This document shows positions 1 to 9,510 of a stretch of 64,000 nt of DNA, in pieces. The stretch spans positions 1,302,001-1,366,000 of the forward strand of contig NZ_CP016033.1 of assembly GCF_001663175.1 (NCBI RefSeq), given 5' to 3'. The stretch's first letter is position 1; each line of letters opens with the position of its first letter. A program made the translations under genes and the position numbers. A model generated the notes under the pieces. It did no database searches, had not been told where the DNA came from, and was given only the letters and a program-made list of their open reading frames with translations. Origin of the DNA: Erythrobacter neustonensis (lineage in GTDB: Bacteria; Pseudomonadota; Alphaproteobacteria; Sphingomonadales; Sphingomonadaceae).

Positions 1-2
1 AC

Positions 3-329
3 AAGGGCGGGCTTGTCATGCCGATCATCCTCGGGCTGACGTTCAAGGACGGGTCGAAGGAAAAGCTGTCGATCCCGGCCGAAATCTGGCGCCGCAATTC
101 GCGCGAGGTGGCCAAGCTCCTGGTCTATCCCAAGGGCAAGGAACTGGCCGAGGTGGTGGTCGATCCCGAATGGGAAACCGGCGATGCCGATATCGAGAAC
201 AACCAGTATCCACGCCGCATCATCCCGAGCCGGATCGAAGCCTTCAAGGACGAGGCCGCCAAGTCGCGCGTGTCGCGCGATCTGATGGGTGAGGCTGCGG
301 GCGCCGAACCGGACAAGAAGAAGAAATGA
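3..329 (+). CDS. C-terminal fragment of an M1-family metallopeptidase-like protein (5' end outside window)
   Basis: The reading frame is open from the first bases of the window and ends at a TGA at 327-329, so this is the 3' end of a longer gene. The visible part (about 108 residues) reads through a beta-rich segment (GLVMPIILGLTFKDG, then PAEIWRRNS and VVDPEWETGDADIENNQYP) and ends in a Lys-rich tail. This resembles the C-terminal beta domain of sphingomonad M1 aminopeptidase-like proteins; the catalytic HExxH region would lie upstream and cannot be seen. The family call therefore rests on recollection of that tail only. The stop overlaps the start of the next gene (ATGA), so the two are translationally coupled. 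Confidence 0.55.
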   Translation, partial: KGGLVMPIILGLTFKDGSKEKLSIPAEIWRRNSREVAKLLVYPKGKELAEVVVDPEWETGDADIENNQYPRRIIPSRIEAFKDEAAKSRVSRDLMGEAAGAEPDKKKK

Positions 330-844
330 TGCTGCTGCGCCGCTTTCTCACCGTGCTTGCCCTTGTGCTCGCCCCGCTCGCCGCAGCGGGGGGCGCATCG
401 GCGCACCAGCAGAAAATCGCGATCAGCACGGTTTCGCAAAACCCGCGTTCGGGTGGGATAGAGATCGCGCATCAGGTGCCCGTCCACGATGCCGAGCACG
501 TCCTGCGCATTCAGGGGAGCAAAAACCCCGACATCGTCGGCAGCGCCGACAGCCGGGAGGCATTTGCCGCCTATGTCACCACGCGGTTTATGCTAGAAGT
601 GGATGGCACTGTGGTGCAGCCGACGTATGTCGGCAGCGAAATCATCGGCGGCAGCCTGTGGGTCTATCAGGAAGTCCCGGCACCTGTGGCGGGCGCGCCG
701 GGCAGACTGCGGATCAATTCCCAGATCCTCACCAATGTCTGGGCGCGGCAGGAAAACCGGGTGAATATCGGCAGCGGCACGAATGTTGCCACGCTAATCT
801 TTCATCAGGGCGACGCGCCGGCCGAGGCCGTGTTGACGCGGTAA
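326..844 (+). CDS. DUF6702 family exported protein
   Basis: A 172-residue protein with a clear Sec signal peptide (about residues 1-26, cut after GGASA). The mature part looks like the DUF6702 family found downstream of M1 peptidase genes in Sphingomonadales and Bacteroidetes: a small beta-rich periplasmic or membrane-associated protein of unknown function. It starts with ATG inside the stop of the upstream peptidase gene (4-bp overlap) and the two are probably one operon. No catalytic motif was recognised. The next gene converges from the other strand 1 bp after the stop. Confidence 0.7.
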   Translation: MMLLRRFLTVLALVLAPLAAAGGASAHQQKIAISTVSQNPRSGGIEIAHQVPVHDAEHVLRIQGSKNPDIVGSADSREAFAAYVTTRFMLEVDGTVVQPTYVGSEIIGGSLWVYQEVPAPVAGAPGRLRINSQILTNVWARQENRVNIGSGTNVATLIFHQGDAPAEAVLTR

Positions 845-845
845 T

Positions 846-3035
846 TCAGGCGCGGCGGCGGGCCGGCGGCGCGGCCGCAGCAAAGCTTGCCTCGACCTCG
901 GCCAGCAGCCCCGGGCGGCCATAGCGATAGCCCTGCACCATCCGGCAGCCCATCGCGCGCAGGAAGATTTCCTGCTCGTCGGTTTCGACCCCCTCGACCA
1001 CCACGTTGAGCCCGAGGCTGTGGCCCATCTGGACGATCGCCTGGATGATCAGCCGCGACTGGTGATCCTCGCTGATCGCGGCGATGAAATCGCGTTCGAT
1101 CTTGACCTGATGGATCGGGAAGGCCCGCAGGTGGGTGAGCGACGAGAACCCTGTTCCGAAATCGTCGAGACATACGGTAAACCCGCATTCGTCGAGCATC
1201 GCCAGCGAAGCGCGCAGGTGCCCGCTGGGATCGATCAGCATCGTTTCGGTGACTTCGATCGTGATGTTGTGCGGGCCAAGCTGGCTGTCGTCGATCACAT
1301 CGATCAGATGGCGCACGAAATCGCCTTGCCGCAGATCCGCATCGGACAGGTTGATCGCGATGCGGGTGTCCGGGCCGAACAGCGCCAGCAATGCTGGGCC
1401 ATCGGCAACCACATGGTCAAGCATCACGCGGCTTACCCGGCGCGACAATTCAGGGTCGAGCAATGCGCAGAACACCTCGCTTGCGGAGATCAGCGAACCA
1501 TCTTCGGCACGCAGGCGCAGCAGCGCCTCGACCGCGACCACGCGCCCGGTATCGAGCGCGATGATCGGTTGGTAGGCGGCCAGCGCGCGCCCGTTGCCCA
1601 ATGCGCTGCGCAGCCGCGCGATCGCCTGCTGGCGTTCGCTCTGGCGGGCCTCGATCTGCTGGTCCCACCACACCACGCTGCCGCGACCTGAATCCTTGCC
1701 GCGATAGAGCGCAAGGTCGGCGCGGCGCATGATCTCCTCGCTGCTGGCCGCCTCGCACATTCGCGCCACCCCGCAGGTCGCCCCGATGCGGAGCTGCGAC
1801 GCGCCCAGCGGCGGGATCTCGCCCAGTTCGTGCAGCAGGCGTTCGAGAAAGCGGGTGACGCCCGACAGGCCCATCTGCGCCGGGAACATCATCGCGAATT
1901 CATCGCCGCCCCAACGCGCCAGATAGACGCCTTCGCTGGCATGGAGCTGCAATTGCGCCGCGATCGTTTCGAGCACGCGGTCGCCCACCAGATGGCCCAG
2001 CGTGTCGTTGATATCCTTGAACCCGTCGAGGTCGAGGAGGGCGACCGTCACCGGTTCGGTGCCGGCCAGCTGCATCGCATCGGCCAGTTTCCGGTCGAAG
2101 CTCGCGCGGTTGAACAGGCCGGTTAGCCGGTCGCGTTCGGCAGCGCGTTGCAATGCGGCATTGCGCAGGTGCTCTTCGGTGCAATCGAGAATGATCCCGG
2201 CGACATAATCGGGCCGGCCATCGATATCGACCCGTTCGCCCACCATCCTGATCCGCCGCGCCTCGCCATCGGCCCGGTGGAACGTGGTTTCGAACATGAA
2301 GGGTTTGCCTTCATCGATCGTGTCGTCCATCGCCGCGCTGACCAGCGGGCGGTCCTCGGGCTGATAGAGCTGCACGACATCGCGCAGGTTGATCGACGGG
2401 CTGGGCTGCAGCCCGGCGATCGCAAACACCTGGTCCGACCAGTGCAATTGCCGCGTGGCCAGATCGACCCACCAACTGCCGATGTTGACCGCACGCTCGG
2501 CCTGCCGGAAGATCCGCGTCTGCTGGCGTAGCCCCGCATTGGCATTGCTGAGCGCACGGGTGCGGGTGTGCAGCGCGATGCTCTGCTCGGCCAATTCGGC
2601 CAGCATCTCCAGCATTGCGACCTGGTCTTGGCGGAAGGCGCCGGGCTCCGGGGAAATGCCGCACAGCGCGCCGATTACCGTGCCATCCTCGCCGCGTACC
2701 GGCACGCCGATATAGGAGCGCAGGAAAGGTGCAATAATGGCTAGCGCCGATTGAGCGAACGAGGGTTCGGCATGCGCATCGTCCACCAGCAAGGGCGCCG
2801 AATTGCGCACGCACCGTGCGCAGAACGATGCATCGATCGGGGTTTGCTCCAGATCGATGCCGCTGCGCCCCAGAAACCACTGACGGTCATCCTCGACCAC
2901 CGAAAGGAGCGAGATCGGGCACCCGAGCACGGTGCTGGCAAGGACCGTGATGCGCGAAAACAGGTCGCGGTCGGGCATTGCCTCCAGACCGAGATTGCGG
3001 AGAGAATCGGGGCGCGGGATCGGCGTCACGCACAC
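846..3035 (-). CDS. GAF-PAS-GGDEF-EAL cyclic-di-GMP turnover protein
   Basis: A 729-residue soluble protein without membrane segments. In order it has a GAF domain (about 25-160; FCARCV and IGVPVRGEDG are typical of light or redox GAF modules), a PAS fold (about 175-290), a GGDEF domain (GGDEF intact at 376-380) and an EAL domain (EAL at 503-505, then EVTETMLI and LDDFGTGFSSL), so both diguanylate cyclase and phosphodiesterase active sites look complete. The four residues at the usual I-site position (SEGV) are not RxxD, so product inhibition is not expected. The start is a GTG at 3035 or a second GTG six bases downstream. It is transcribed divergently from galM and stands alone. Which activity dominates cannot be told from sequence. 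Confidence 0.9.
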   Translation of the reverse strand: MCVTPIPRPDSLRNLGLEAMPDRDLFSRITVLASTVLGCPISLLSVVEDDRQWFLGRSGIDLEQTPIDASFCARCVRNSAPLLVDDAHAEPSFAQSALAIIAPFLRSYIGVPVRGEDGTVIGALCGISPEPGAFRQDQVAMLEMLAELAEQSIALHTRTRALSNANAGLRQQTRIFRQAERAVNIGSWWVDLATRQLHWSDQVFAIAGLQPSPSINLRDVVQLYQPEDRPLVSAAMDDTIDEGKPFMFETTFHRADGEARRIRMVGERVDIDGRPDYVAGIILDCTEEHLRNAALQRAAERDRLTGLFNRASFDRKLADAMQLAGTEPVTVALLDLDGFKDINDTLGHLVGDRVLETIAAQLQLHASEGVYLARWGGDEFAMMFPAQMGLSGVTRFLERLLHELGEIPPLGASQLRIGATCGVARMCEAASSEEIMRRADLALYRGKDSGRGSVVWWDQQIEARQSERQQAIARLRSALGNGRALAAYQPIIALDTGRVVAVEALLRLRAEDGSLISASEVFCALLDPELSRRVSRVMLDHVVADGPALLALFGPDTRIAINLSDADLRQGDFVRHLIDVIDDSQLGPHNITIEVTETMLIDPSGHLRASLAMLDECGFTVCLDDFGTGFSSLTHLRAFPIHQVKIERDFIAAISEDHQSRLIIQAIVQMGHSLGLNVVVEGVETDEQEIFLRAMGCRMVQGYRYGRPGLLAEVEASFAAAAPPARRRA

Positions 3036-3192
3036 TCACTGCCTTGATTGGCTTAACAAAGTGTGGGCAAGTGCGGCGGTTATGCCGCGGGACCGCTTTG
3101 GCCTTTCGGGACAGTGCCGTGATGGGGCCATGGATCGCGGCCAAACGGCATCTTGCCGAACGGCTCCAGTTGCTGTCTGAGCGCTGGATAGC

Positions 3193-4287
3193 ATGAAACG
3201 GCCACCTCATCCCGCCGCCCCAGGCGCACATCGGCACCTGTTCGGCCATCTCGCCGATGGCCGCGCCGTGGAGGCGGTCACGCTCGCCAACACGCGCGGC
3301 ATCAGCGCAACGGTGATTGCCTATGGGGCAATTCTGCAATCGGTGATGATGCCGGATGCAGATGGGGCCAAGGCAGACATCACGCTGGGCCATGCAACTC
3401 TGGCCGAATACTTTGCCAATCCGCACTATTTCGGGGCCAGCGTGGGCCGTGTTGCCAACCGCATCGCCGGCGGACAGTTCGCGCTCGATGGCGCGGTCTA
3501 TGCCGTGCCGTGCAACAACGGGCCCAATGCGCTGCACGGCGGGCCGGATGGTTTCGACAAGGCGCTGTGGGATATTGCTGCGGTATCCTCTGGCGCGCAC
3601 CCCAGCGTCACGCTGGCGCATACCAGCCCTGACGGCGATCAGGGCTTTCCCGGCGCGCTGCGCGTCACAGTGACCTATGCATTGAGTGACACGGGCGACC
3701 TTGCGATCACCTACCGCGCGTCGACCGATCGCCCGACAATCGTCAACCTGACCAATCACGCCTATTGGAATCTGGCGGGCGAGGGCGCTGCGACCTCCGC
3801 GCTCGATCATGTTCTAACCATTCCGGCAGACCATTATCTGCCTATCGATGCCTTCGCGATCCCGACCGGCAAATTCGCGCCGGTGGCCGGCACGCCGTTC
3901 GATTTCCGCACCCCAAGCGTTATCGCGGAGCGTCTCGGCGATGCGAGTGACCCGCAAATCCGGATCGGAAACGGCTTCGATCACAGCTGGGCCGTGGCCC
4001 GCGCCCGCAGCGAGAGGCCGCGGCTGGTGGCGCGGCTGGCACACGCCGCTTCGGGCCGGGTGCTGGAAGTGCATTCGACCGAGCCGGGGGTGCAGTTCTA
4101 TTCCGGCAACGCGCTTGGCGGGCAGGCAATCGGAAAAGCGGGGCGGGCCTATCGCAGGGGCGATGGCATCGCGCTCGAGCCGCAGATGTTTCCCGACACG
4201 CCCAACCAGCCGGCATTCGGCTCGATCGCGCTTGCACCGGGGCAGGCCTATTGCCACCGGATCATCTTTGCGCTGCGGTCGACGTGA
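3193..4287 (+). CDS. galM: Aldose 1-epimerase (galactose mutarotase)
   Basis: A 364-residue cytosolic enzyme interconverting alpha and beta anomers of aldoses. Family signatures are visible: NGPNALHGG with the catalytic His at about 115, LTNHAYWNLAG with a second His at about 189, and the C-terminal GIALEPQMFPD in which Glu 329 is the expected catalytic base. Length is normal for the family. The start ATG at 3193 follows a 157-bp divergent gap shared with the GGDEF-EAL gene. There is no sugar kinase or transporter beside it, so its pathway context is not evident. A 234-bp gap follows before the 3' end of the fimbrial operon. Confidence 0.92.
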   Translation: MKRPPHPAAPGAHRHLFGHLADGRAVEAVTLANTRGISATVIAYGAILQSVMMPDADGAKADITLGHATLAEYFANPHYFGASVGRVANRIAGGQFALDGAVYAVPCNNGPNALHGGPDGFDKALWDIAAVSSGAHPSVTLAHTSPDGDQGFPGALRVTVTYALSDTGDLAITYRASTDRPTIVNLTNHAYWNLAGEGAATSALDHVLTIPADHYLPIDAFAIPTGKFAPVAGTPFDFRTPSVIAERLGDASDPQIRIGNGFDHSWAVARARSERPRLVARLAHAASGRVLEVHSTEPGVQFYSGNALGGQAIGKAGRAYRRGDGIALEPQMFPDTPNQPAFGSIALAPGQAYCHRIIFALRST

Positions 4288-4481
4288 CCCCGCAAAGTTT
4301 CCGCAATTGCAGGTTGTCCGAGCGAGAGGGACGCGAGAGTCGGCGGTGCAGCCCCAACGTCTGAAGGATTCAAGCGCGGCAATACATAACTCGCGCGGTG
4401 ATCGACCAGAGCTATGATGCGCAACACGGCTCTAACTTATCTTGCCAAGTAGCCGGATCCGCCGGTTTCGGGTGTTCACTG

Positions 4482-4505
4482 CATTTGGCGGTTCGGCGCC
4501 AAATG
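4482..4505 (-). terminator. Hairpin at the 3' end of the fimbrial operon
   Basis: A perfect 9-bp inverted repeat (CATTTGGCG / CGCCAAATG) around a 6-nt loop lies 16 nt after the stop of the last fimbrial gene on the minus strand. There is no U tract, so it is either a 3'-end stabiliser or part of a Rho-dependent end rather than a classical intrinsic terminator. Confidence 0.4.
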
Positions 4506-4521
4506 GCCTGTGAAGACCAGT

Positions 4522-4947
4522 TCAACCGATGGAGGTCGGAACAAGGTCGAACGTTATCCTGTCGGTATCGAAACCTCGTTCACCGGGCGTGGCAAAAAAA
4601 TCCCGGTTGCGAAAGCGGGGGCCTTGTGAGCGGCTGAGGACAGTTCGTCCTGACCCATCCAGAACCACGCGATCGGGCCCGGCGGTAATCACCGTGCCTT
4701 CCAATGTACCCGGGGCGTAGCGAATGGTGAGCGTGTATCCGCTTGGTGCGTTGCAATACTCGCGAAAAGTGCCAAGCGAGAAAGAGCCGTTCTCCCCCTC
4801 AAGTATGCCGGGGCCTCGCTGCTGCAACTGGCAATAGACTGGCACCACTGCACGAAGATTGAACCGCGCATCCGTGCTCATCGCCGGCGCAGCCGTTGCC
4901 AACAAACTAACGGCGCAGATCGCTCTTGTTGCCTGTATCACCTTCAC
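4522..4947 (-). CDS. Small exported fimbrial subunit-like protein (spore coat U type)
   Basis: A 141-residue protein with a signal peptide (about residues 1-24) and a short beta-rich mature part of about 117 residues. It contains two Cys in the arrangement seen in spore-coat-U/archaic pilin domains (VYCQLQQ and FREYCNAPSGY). It is the last gene of the minus-strand chaperone-usher operon, 70 bp downstream of the 319-residue subunit gene. The start is GTG at 4947 preceded by GGTGGG. Its position after the usher suggests a minor or tip-associated subunit. The assignment to the SCPU fold is by pattern and context. Confidence 0.6.
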   Translation of the reverse strand: MKVIQATRAICAVSLLATAAPAMSTDARFNLRAVVPVYCQLQQRGPGILEGENGSFSLGTFREYCNAPSGYTLTIRYAPGTLEGTVITAGPDRVVLDGSGRTVLSRSQGPRFRNRDFFATPGERGFDTDRITFDLVPTSIG

Positions 4948-5017
4948 CCCACCATTTGAATTGGCTCAGTGACGATGACATTAGTGCGTAATGTTTTTCG
5001 ATTGGTTAAGCCGCCTG

Positions 5018-5977
5018 CTATCGCGCGGTGACCGAGATCGAGATAAGATCGGAATAGGTGCCCGCCCGTTTGCGCGAAACGTCGCCAATATAAAACTGGA
5101 TCGGCAGGACGGCGCGGATCAAACCATTTTCCGATGGCCCCTGCAAACGATCCATTCCTGACAGATTTACCGCATTTCCGCCAATGGTCAGCGAGTAAGG
5201 CACTGTCCATTCAGTGCCATTCAGTCGCAGTTTGCCGGAGTTCAGCGAAGTGACGTTAAGGTCATACCGCCCTGTACTGCTGACCCGCAATTGCAAAGGA
5301 ACGGGGGCCGGACCCTCGCGCAATTCGCCCAGGCTAACAATCGCCTGTCCATCCGAAATGCGATAGGCGCCGGCCAGTCCGATCCGCGCCGAAGGAAGAA
5401 CTTCAAGGCCGAGGACGATCCGCGCTCCGCCAAGCGTGCGCATGGTCTGATCCCGCGCTTCGAGGATTACGTCCTGGGTGAAGGTTCCCGAACTATTCAC
5501 CTCGTCGGGCGACGCGACGAGGCGATAGGTGACCGTGCGCCTTTCGTTCGCGGCCAGTTCGATTGTGCGTTGCTCGGAAGAATTGCGAACCGACCGTCCC
5601 GCTCTCGGTGTTGCATCCTGCGAATCGGAAAGGTTGATGAGCGCGTAGCCGATCGGCTTTCCCTTGCCGGACGAAAGACCGAAAGGTGGCTGGGCCAACT
5701 CGAATATTGGCGTGAACCGACATTCGGCGGTGCCATCGTTGACGAACGTGGCGCTGAAAATGGCTTCGGGTGGAACCGTCTCGTATGGGTCGTACCCTCT
5801 GATGATCCATGCCGTCGGCGTGGCGTTGATCCGCAACCGGCAATCGGCAGCCGGAGTGACTTGGGGCTTTCCATTGGAGCCGTCTCCTCGCGGCACGGAT
5901 TGCGCCGTGGCAGGAGCAATGCAACCGGATACCGCGAGCGCGACGACAAAGGCTAATTGCGTGAGACGCACCATCAT
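5018..5977 (-). CDS. Exported fimbrial minor subunit / putative tip protein
   Basis: A 319-residue secreted protein. The signal peptide has a Cys at about 19 (VAVSGCIAPATA), so a lipoprotein is possible, but the ATAQ/S cut site fits Sec signal peptidase I better. The mature protein looks like two beta-sandwich halves: residues about 45-190 with paired Cys (ADCRLRI and TAECRFTP), then a second half ending in an FYIGDVSRKRAGTYSDLISISVTAR strand typical of the last strand of SCPU-type pilins. It lies directly downstream of the usher gene (8-bp gap), the usual place for the tip adhesin in archaic chaperone-usher operons. The adhesin role is inferred from position and the two-domain layout; no ligand can be predicted. 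Confidence 0.65.
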   Translation of the reverse strand: MMVRLTQLAFVVALAVSGCIAPATAQSVPRGDGSNGKPQVTPAADCRLRINATPTAWIIRGYDPYETVPPEAIFSATFVNDGTAECRFTPIFELAQPPFGLSSGKGKPIGYALINLSDSQDATPRAGRSVRNSSEQRTIELAANERRTVTYRLVASPDEVNSSGTFTQDVILEARDQTMRTLGGARIVLGLEVLPSARIGLAGAYRISDGQAIVSLGELREGPAPVPLQLRVSSTGRYDLNVTSLNSGKLRLNGTEWTVPYSLTIGGNAVNLSGMDRLQGPSENGLIRAVLPIQFYIGDVSRKRAGTYSDLISISVTAR

Positions 5978-5985
5978 GGATCCTT

Positions 5986-8625
5986 TTATCGGGTTGAACC
6001 AGCAGCCACGCTGCCAAGGTCAACAAGTCCGGAGTTATCGGCAGGAACAGTGAATTCGAAGCCGCGATCAATCGTGCCATTGTTACCGTAGGTTTCCACC
6101 CGATATCGGCGCCCGGGGATCAACGAGGAAATCGCAAATCGGCCAACGGAGTTGGTGAAGAACGGTAGCGGCTGCGGGTTTTCGCCATCGCGCAGATCGA
6201 GAAGCGTCACGCGCCCACCAGCCAACGAGACCGGTTCTCCGCCTCGCAGCAGCGTTCCGGTGGCGCTGATAAATGCATCGGTACCTACACGCAGGGCATA
6301 GCCACTGCGATACGGAGGCCTGACCCGAACAACGCCTGCACCAATGTCATACCCCGTCGGGGGATTTTCCACGTCGTATTGCACTGATTGCGTCACGTAG
6401 GACGCGAGGAAATTGTTCACCGCTGCGCCGAGTGCACCACTCTTGCCGAGATAATTGTTTTTCGCGAGTGACGCACCTGCCACCACCGAACGATCGCCCA
6501 GGGTTTTGTGGGCATGAACCAGCGCGAAGCTGTCGTTGATACGTCGTCCGACGCCCACGATACCATCGGCAAATGCGATCGTGGTTCCGACTCGAACCGA
6601 TGTTGCTTGCAACTGATCGATCGAGGAGAGCGATGGGCCGAACGCAGCATGGCTTAGCGATGCGTCGAACCGGTTACCCGAATAACTGGCGAAGCCTTGC
6701 GCTTGGACGGCATCATCGCGGCGCGTAAGGACACCGCCAAAGCCAACGCTGTCAAGTTCGTTGAGCCCGCTCTGAACGTAGGAAAGTTCCGCAAGGTTAT
6801 CCCGGGACTCATAGCGAGCTTCGGCACGGCGGCGATAATCCGGTTGGAACACCAAGCCGATATTGGCGCTGAAACCGCTGCCGATGGCAAAATTACTGGG
6901 GAAACCGGCGTAATCGGCACCGGCACGTACCGTCCAACGTTCGCTGATGCGATAAAATGCGGTCACACCGATGCGATAGGTATCGCCGGTGTCCTGCCTT
7001 CCCTTGAGATAGGAACCGCTTACTGTCGCGAGCACATTTTGACTGAATTGCCGGGTATATTGGCCAGTCATCGAAATCGCTGTGAGATTGAACCCTTCGG
7101 GATTGGAAAGGTTTGAAAAATCGGGCGACACATAGTCGGCCCTGATCGAGAAATTGTCTGCAAGACCCCCGCGATCAAAGAACCTGTCGTACGCAACGCC
7201 GGCGGCATAGCCGGCTCCCGCGAAGTTGGATCGGCTGGCCCCGGCGTCGATCAGCAGGCGCGCACCGTCGCGCAGGACGAACTGTGTCTGTCCCGTGAGA
7301 GCCTGCACTTCCTCGCTTGCCTGAAAGCCGATGCCGATGGCGGGCCGATTGAAAAAAGCTTTACGGAAGAATCCCGTGAACGCCGGCGAGCCGCGATAAT
7401 CCGGTGCACGCCCAAGTTGCTGACTCGTTACGCCAAGATAGGCCCCGTATTCATAATCGCCCGGATCGAGGTCGATTGGGTCGAGATATTGCGAATAGGA
7501 CAAGTCTTGCACGCTGCCTGTGGTGTCCTGCACCTGCACCCGAACATCGTTGCTGCCGGCAAGAAGTGGAAGCGAGCTGAAATCGTAGCGACCGGGCTGC
7601 AAACGCAATTCGCGATACAGGCTGCCGTTGCGAAAAAACCTGACCGTGGATTCGCGTTGGACGACTAGCTGGCGATTGCCTTGAAGAACGGCGGCACGAA
7701 AAGTGTTGAACCGACGTTGCTGGCGAGCAACGCCGACCCCGCCCATCTGCACGAACGATTGCTGGCCGCGTACTTCCGGATCAAGGTCTCCGGCAAACCA
7801 CCGGCGATATTTCTCAGGTTCATCATAGACGAGCCGGGCATAATTGCGTGCGAACCGATAGTTTGTGTCCTGCAAGCCGAACTCTTCGCCGAGCGAAGCG
7901 TCAGCTTCGAATACGATTTTCTTGAAACGTATCGCCCCGTCCAGATTGATTGTCGGGCGCTGTTGATCCTCCGCGCCCCACAGATACGTCTGTGATGCGT
8001 TAACGTTAACATAGGCAGATAAAGCCGCTGGCGCCAAATTGACGTCGTTAAGGTCATCGCGCGGTGGGGCGAACAAATCTTCCACTGCTCTTTGATCGGG
8101 ACGGACCTGAACGACCACGACAGCAAGCGACGCTGGATCATAGGTAAGACTGACGCCCGTCTCTGCCAAATCGTCTGGTCCAAAAGTGCGTAGCGGTGCA
8201 AGAGTTGCCGAAAGTTCGGCATGCGCTTCGTCGTTGAGGACAGTGCGCATGAGACGGAGAAATGTCTCTGACTCGAGCTGGAAACGATCATCCGCTGTCA
8301 ATCGCATGGGAATGTCGCCCAGCGAGCGGGTAAGGAAAGTCAGCGGCACCGTCATATCGATATCACGGTCGTAGGGATTGATATCCGGACGTCCGTGCGG
8401 ACCGATGGGCAAATCTGGCTGAATTGTTTCGTCGGGTGGCTGAGCTCCCGGCAAAGGGACGGCGATACCGTCGGGTTCGCCAACAGACACCGGCAAGGGG
8501 GGGACAGTGTCGCCTTCGGACGGCGAGGCCGGCGTTGAACGTGGAAGCGGCACGACGACCTGAGCCCCGACGCCCGAAGCGAAGATTAGCGGCACTGCGG
8601 CCGATAAAATGATCAGGCGCGTCAC
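5986..8625 (-). CDS. Outer-membrane fimbrial usher (PapC/FimD/CsuD type)
   Basis: An 879-residue outer-membrane usher that receives chaperone-subunit complexes and secretes the fibre. It has a signal peptide (about 1-21, ending GVGAQ), a Pro-rich linker, an N-terminal chaperone-binding region, a long beta-barrel with usher-like strands (for example YDFSSLPLLAGSNDVRVQVQD, the typical plug-proximal motif, around residues 330-350) and a C-terminal small domain (VTLLDLRDGENPQPLPFFTNSVGRFAISSLIPGRRYRVE). It begins with GTG overlapping the TGA of the chaperone gene by 4 bp, so the two are coupled. The style of the C-terminal domain and the pilins place the system nearer the archaic (Csu-like) class than the classical Pap/Fim class; that class call is an inference. 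Confidence 0.88.
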   Translation of the reverse strand: MTRLIILSAAVPLIFASGVGAQVVVPLPRSTPASPSEGDTVPPLPVSVGEPDGIAVPLPGAQPPDETIQPDLPIGPHGRPDINPYDRDIDMTVPLTFLTRSLGDIPMRLTADDRFQLESETFLRLMRTVLNDEAHAELSATLAPLRTFGPDDLAETGVSLTYDPASLAVVVVQVRPDQRAVEDLFAPPRDDLNDVNLAPAALSAYVNVNASQTYLWGAEDQQRPTINLDGAIRFKKIVFEADASLGEEFGLQDTNYRFARNYARLVYDEPEKYRRWFAGDLDPEVRGQQSFVQMGGVGVARQQRRFNTFRAAVLQGNRQLVVQRESTVRFFRNGSLYRELRLQPGRYDFSSLPLLAGSNDVRVQVQDTTGSVQDLSYSQYLDPIDLDPGDYEYGAYLGVTSQQLGRAPDYRGSPAFTGFFRKAFFNRPAIGIGFQASEEVQALTGQTQFVLRDGARLLIDAGASRSNFAGAGYAAGVAYDRFFDRGGLADNFSIRADYVSPDFSNLSNPEGFNLTAISMTGQYTRQFSQNVLATVSGSYLKGRQDTGDTYRIGVTAFYRISERWTVRAGADYAGFPSNFAIGSGFSANIGLVFQPDYRRRAEARYESRDNLAELSYVQSGLNELDSVGFGGVLTRRDDAVQAQGFASYSGNRFDASLSHAAFGPSLSSIDQLQATSVRVGTTIAFADGIVGVGRRINDSFALVHAHKTLGDRSVVAGASLAKNNYLGKSGALGAAVNNFLASYVTQSVQYDVENPPTGYDIGAGVVRVRPPYRSGYALRVGTDAFISATGTLLRGGEPVSLAGGRVTLLDLRDGENPQPLPFFTNSVGRFAISSLIPGRRYRVETYGNNGTIDRGFEFTVPADNSGLVDLGSVAAGSTR

Positions 8626-9416
8626 TGGAAGAACGTTAGGCGGACAGGTTGATCCGAAAATCCAAGCACAGGTATCCGGAACGTGCGTTGGCCCAGAGCG
8701 GGAACATAACCCGTACCTACAGCGCGATTAAGCTCTTCAGTCGAAACATCGACGCGCATGGGCTTGCCTTCAAGGTCGGTCCCTTCGAAACGCCAGTTGT
8801 AGCCCGACATCATCGCATGACGCCGACCGGAATTGGTGAGAGTGACTTCCAGTCCACGCACACTTTGCGCCACTTCGGTTGATCCCACCGGGCTTTCGGG
8901 CGTGTAGGTTACTGGTCGCACCGCTTTGGAACTGACATTGGGTGTCGCCCCGGGGGGCGCGACAACCACAAGTGCTCGCATGTTGTAAACAACCTGCACT
9001 TGCGCGGCGAGGCTGCCTGCATCGGTGGGGGCAAATTTGATCGGCAGCTGATTGACGGAAACATAATATGCCTGCGAAGCGGCGATGTCCGGCGCCCCGG
9101 CCCATTGCAGCCGCACGACCTGCCGTGCGCCCGGCGATAAGACACCCTGAGGCGGGAACACGAGAAAATCCTCGTCAGCAGGTACTTCCGAAATCTTGCC
9201 GTCCGCATCCAGCGTCATACGATAGATGCGCGTTTCGAACGCCAAGCCGCCTTTGTTGATGTTCTGAACCTCGATCCGGGCGACTGCAGCACCCGCTTGC
9301 GATTCCATCTCAACGACCATCGGAGATACCCGCATGGCAGATGCGGGCATCGGGCCCAACACCAGCGCCAAGGCTGCCAAAGTTGCCGCGCTACGACGCC
9401 AGAATTTTGTCAACAT
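8622..9416 (-). CDS. Periplasmic fimbrial chaperone (PapD/CsuC type)
   Basis: A 264-residue protein with a signal peptide (about 1-27) and the two Ig-like domains of pilus chaperones. The first domain contains MRVSPMVVEM and the F1-G1 edge-strand region around SQAYYVSVNQLPI. A conserved Arg in FETRIYRM and the QVVYNMRALVVVAPPG stretch near the domain boundary are typical of archaic chaperones. It delivers pilins by donor-strand complementation to the usher encoded immediately downstream. A terminator-like hairpin lies between the preceding pilin gene and this one, so expression is probably much lower than that of the pilins. Confidence 0.88.
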   Translation of the reverse strand: MLTKFWRRSAATLAALALVLGPMPASAMRVSPMVVEMESQAGAAVARIEVQNINKGGLAFETRIYRMTLDADGKISEVPADEDFLVFPPQGVLSPGARQVVRLQWAGAPDIAASQAYYVSVNQLPIKFAPTDAGSLAAQVQVVYNMRALVVVAPPGATPNVSSKAVRPVTYTPESPVGSTEVAQSVRGLEVTLTNSGRRHAMMSGYNWRFEGTDLEGKPMRVDVSTEELNRAVGTGYVPALGQRTFRIPVLGFSDQPVRLTFFQ

Positions 9417-9462
9417 CTGCAGTCCCGTTCGTTTGTTGAAATTCGAGCATGCGCATCAGACG

Positions 9463-9494
9463 TGAAAAAAGGGGAAAGATTGCGCTTTCCCCTT
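9463..9494 (-). terminator. Intrinsic terminator/attenuator between pilin and chaperone genes
   Basis: On the minus strand a perfect 10-bp stem (AAGGGGAAAG / CTTTCCCCTT) with a 6-nt loop is followed directly by a run of six T, 17 nt after the pilin stop codon. This is a canonical Rho-independent signal placed inside the operon, 47 nt before the chaperone ATG. It would let most transcripts end after the pilins and a minority read into chaperone-usher. Confidence 0.8.
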
Positions 9495-9510
9495 CCTTCT
9501 GGCTGATGGC

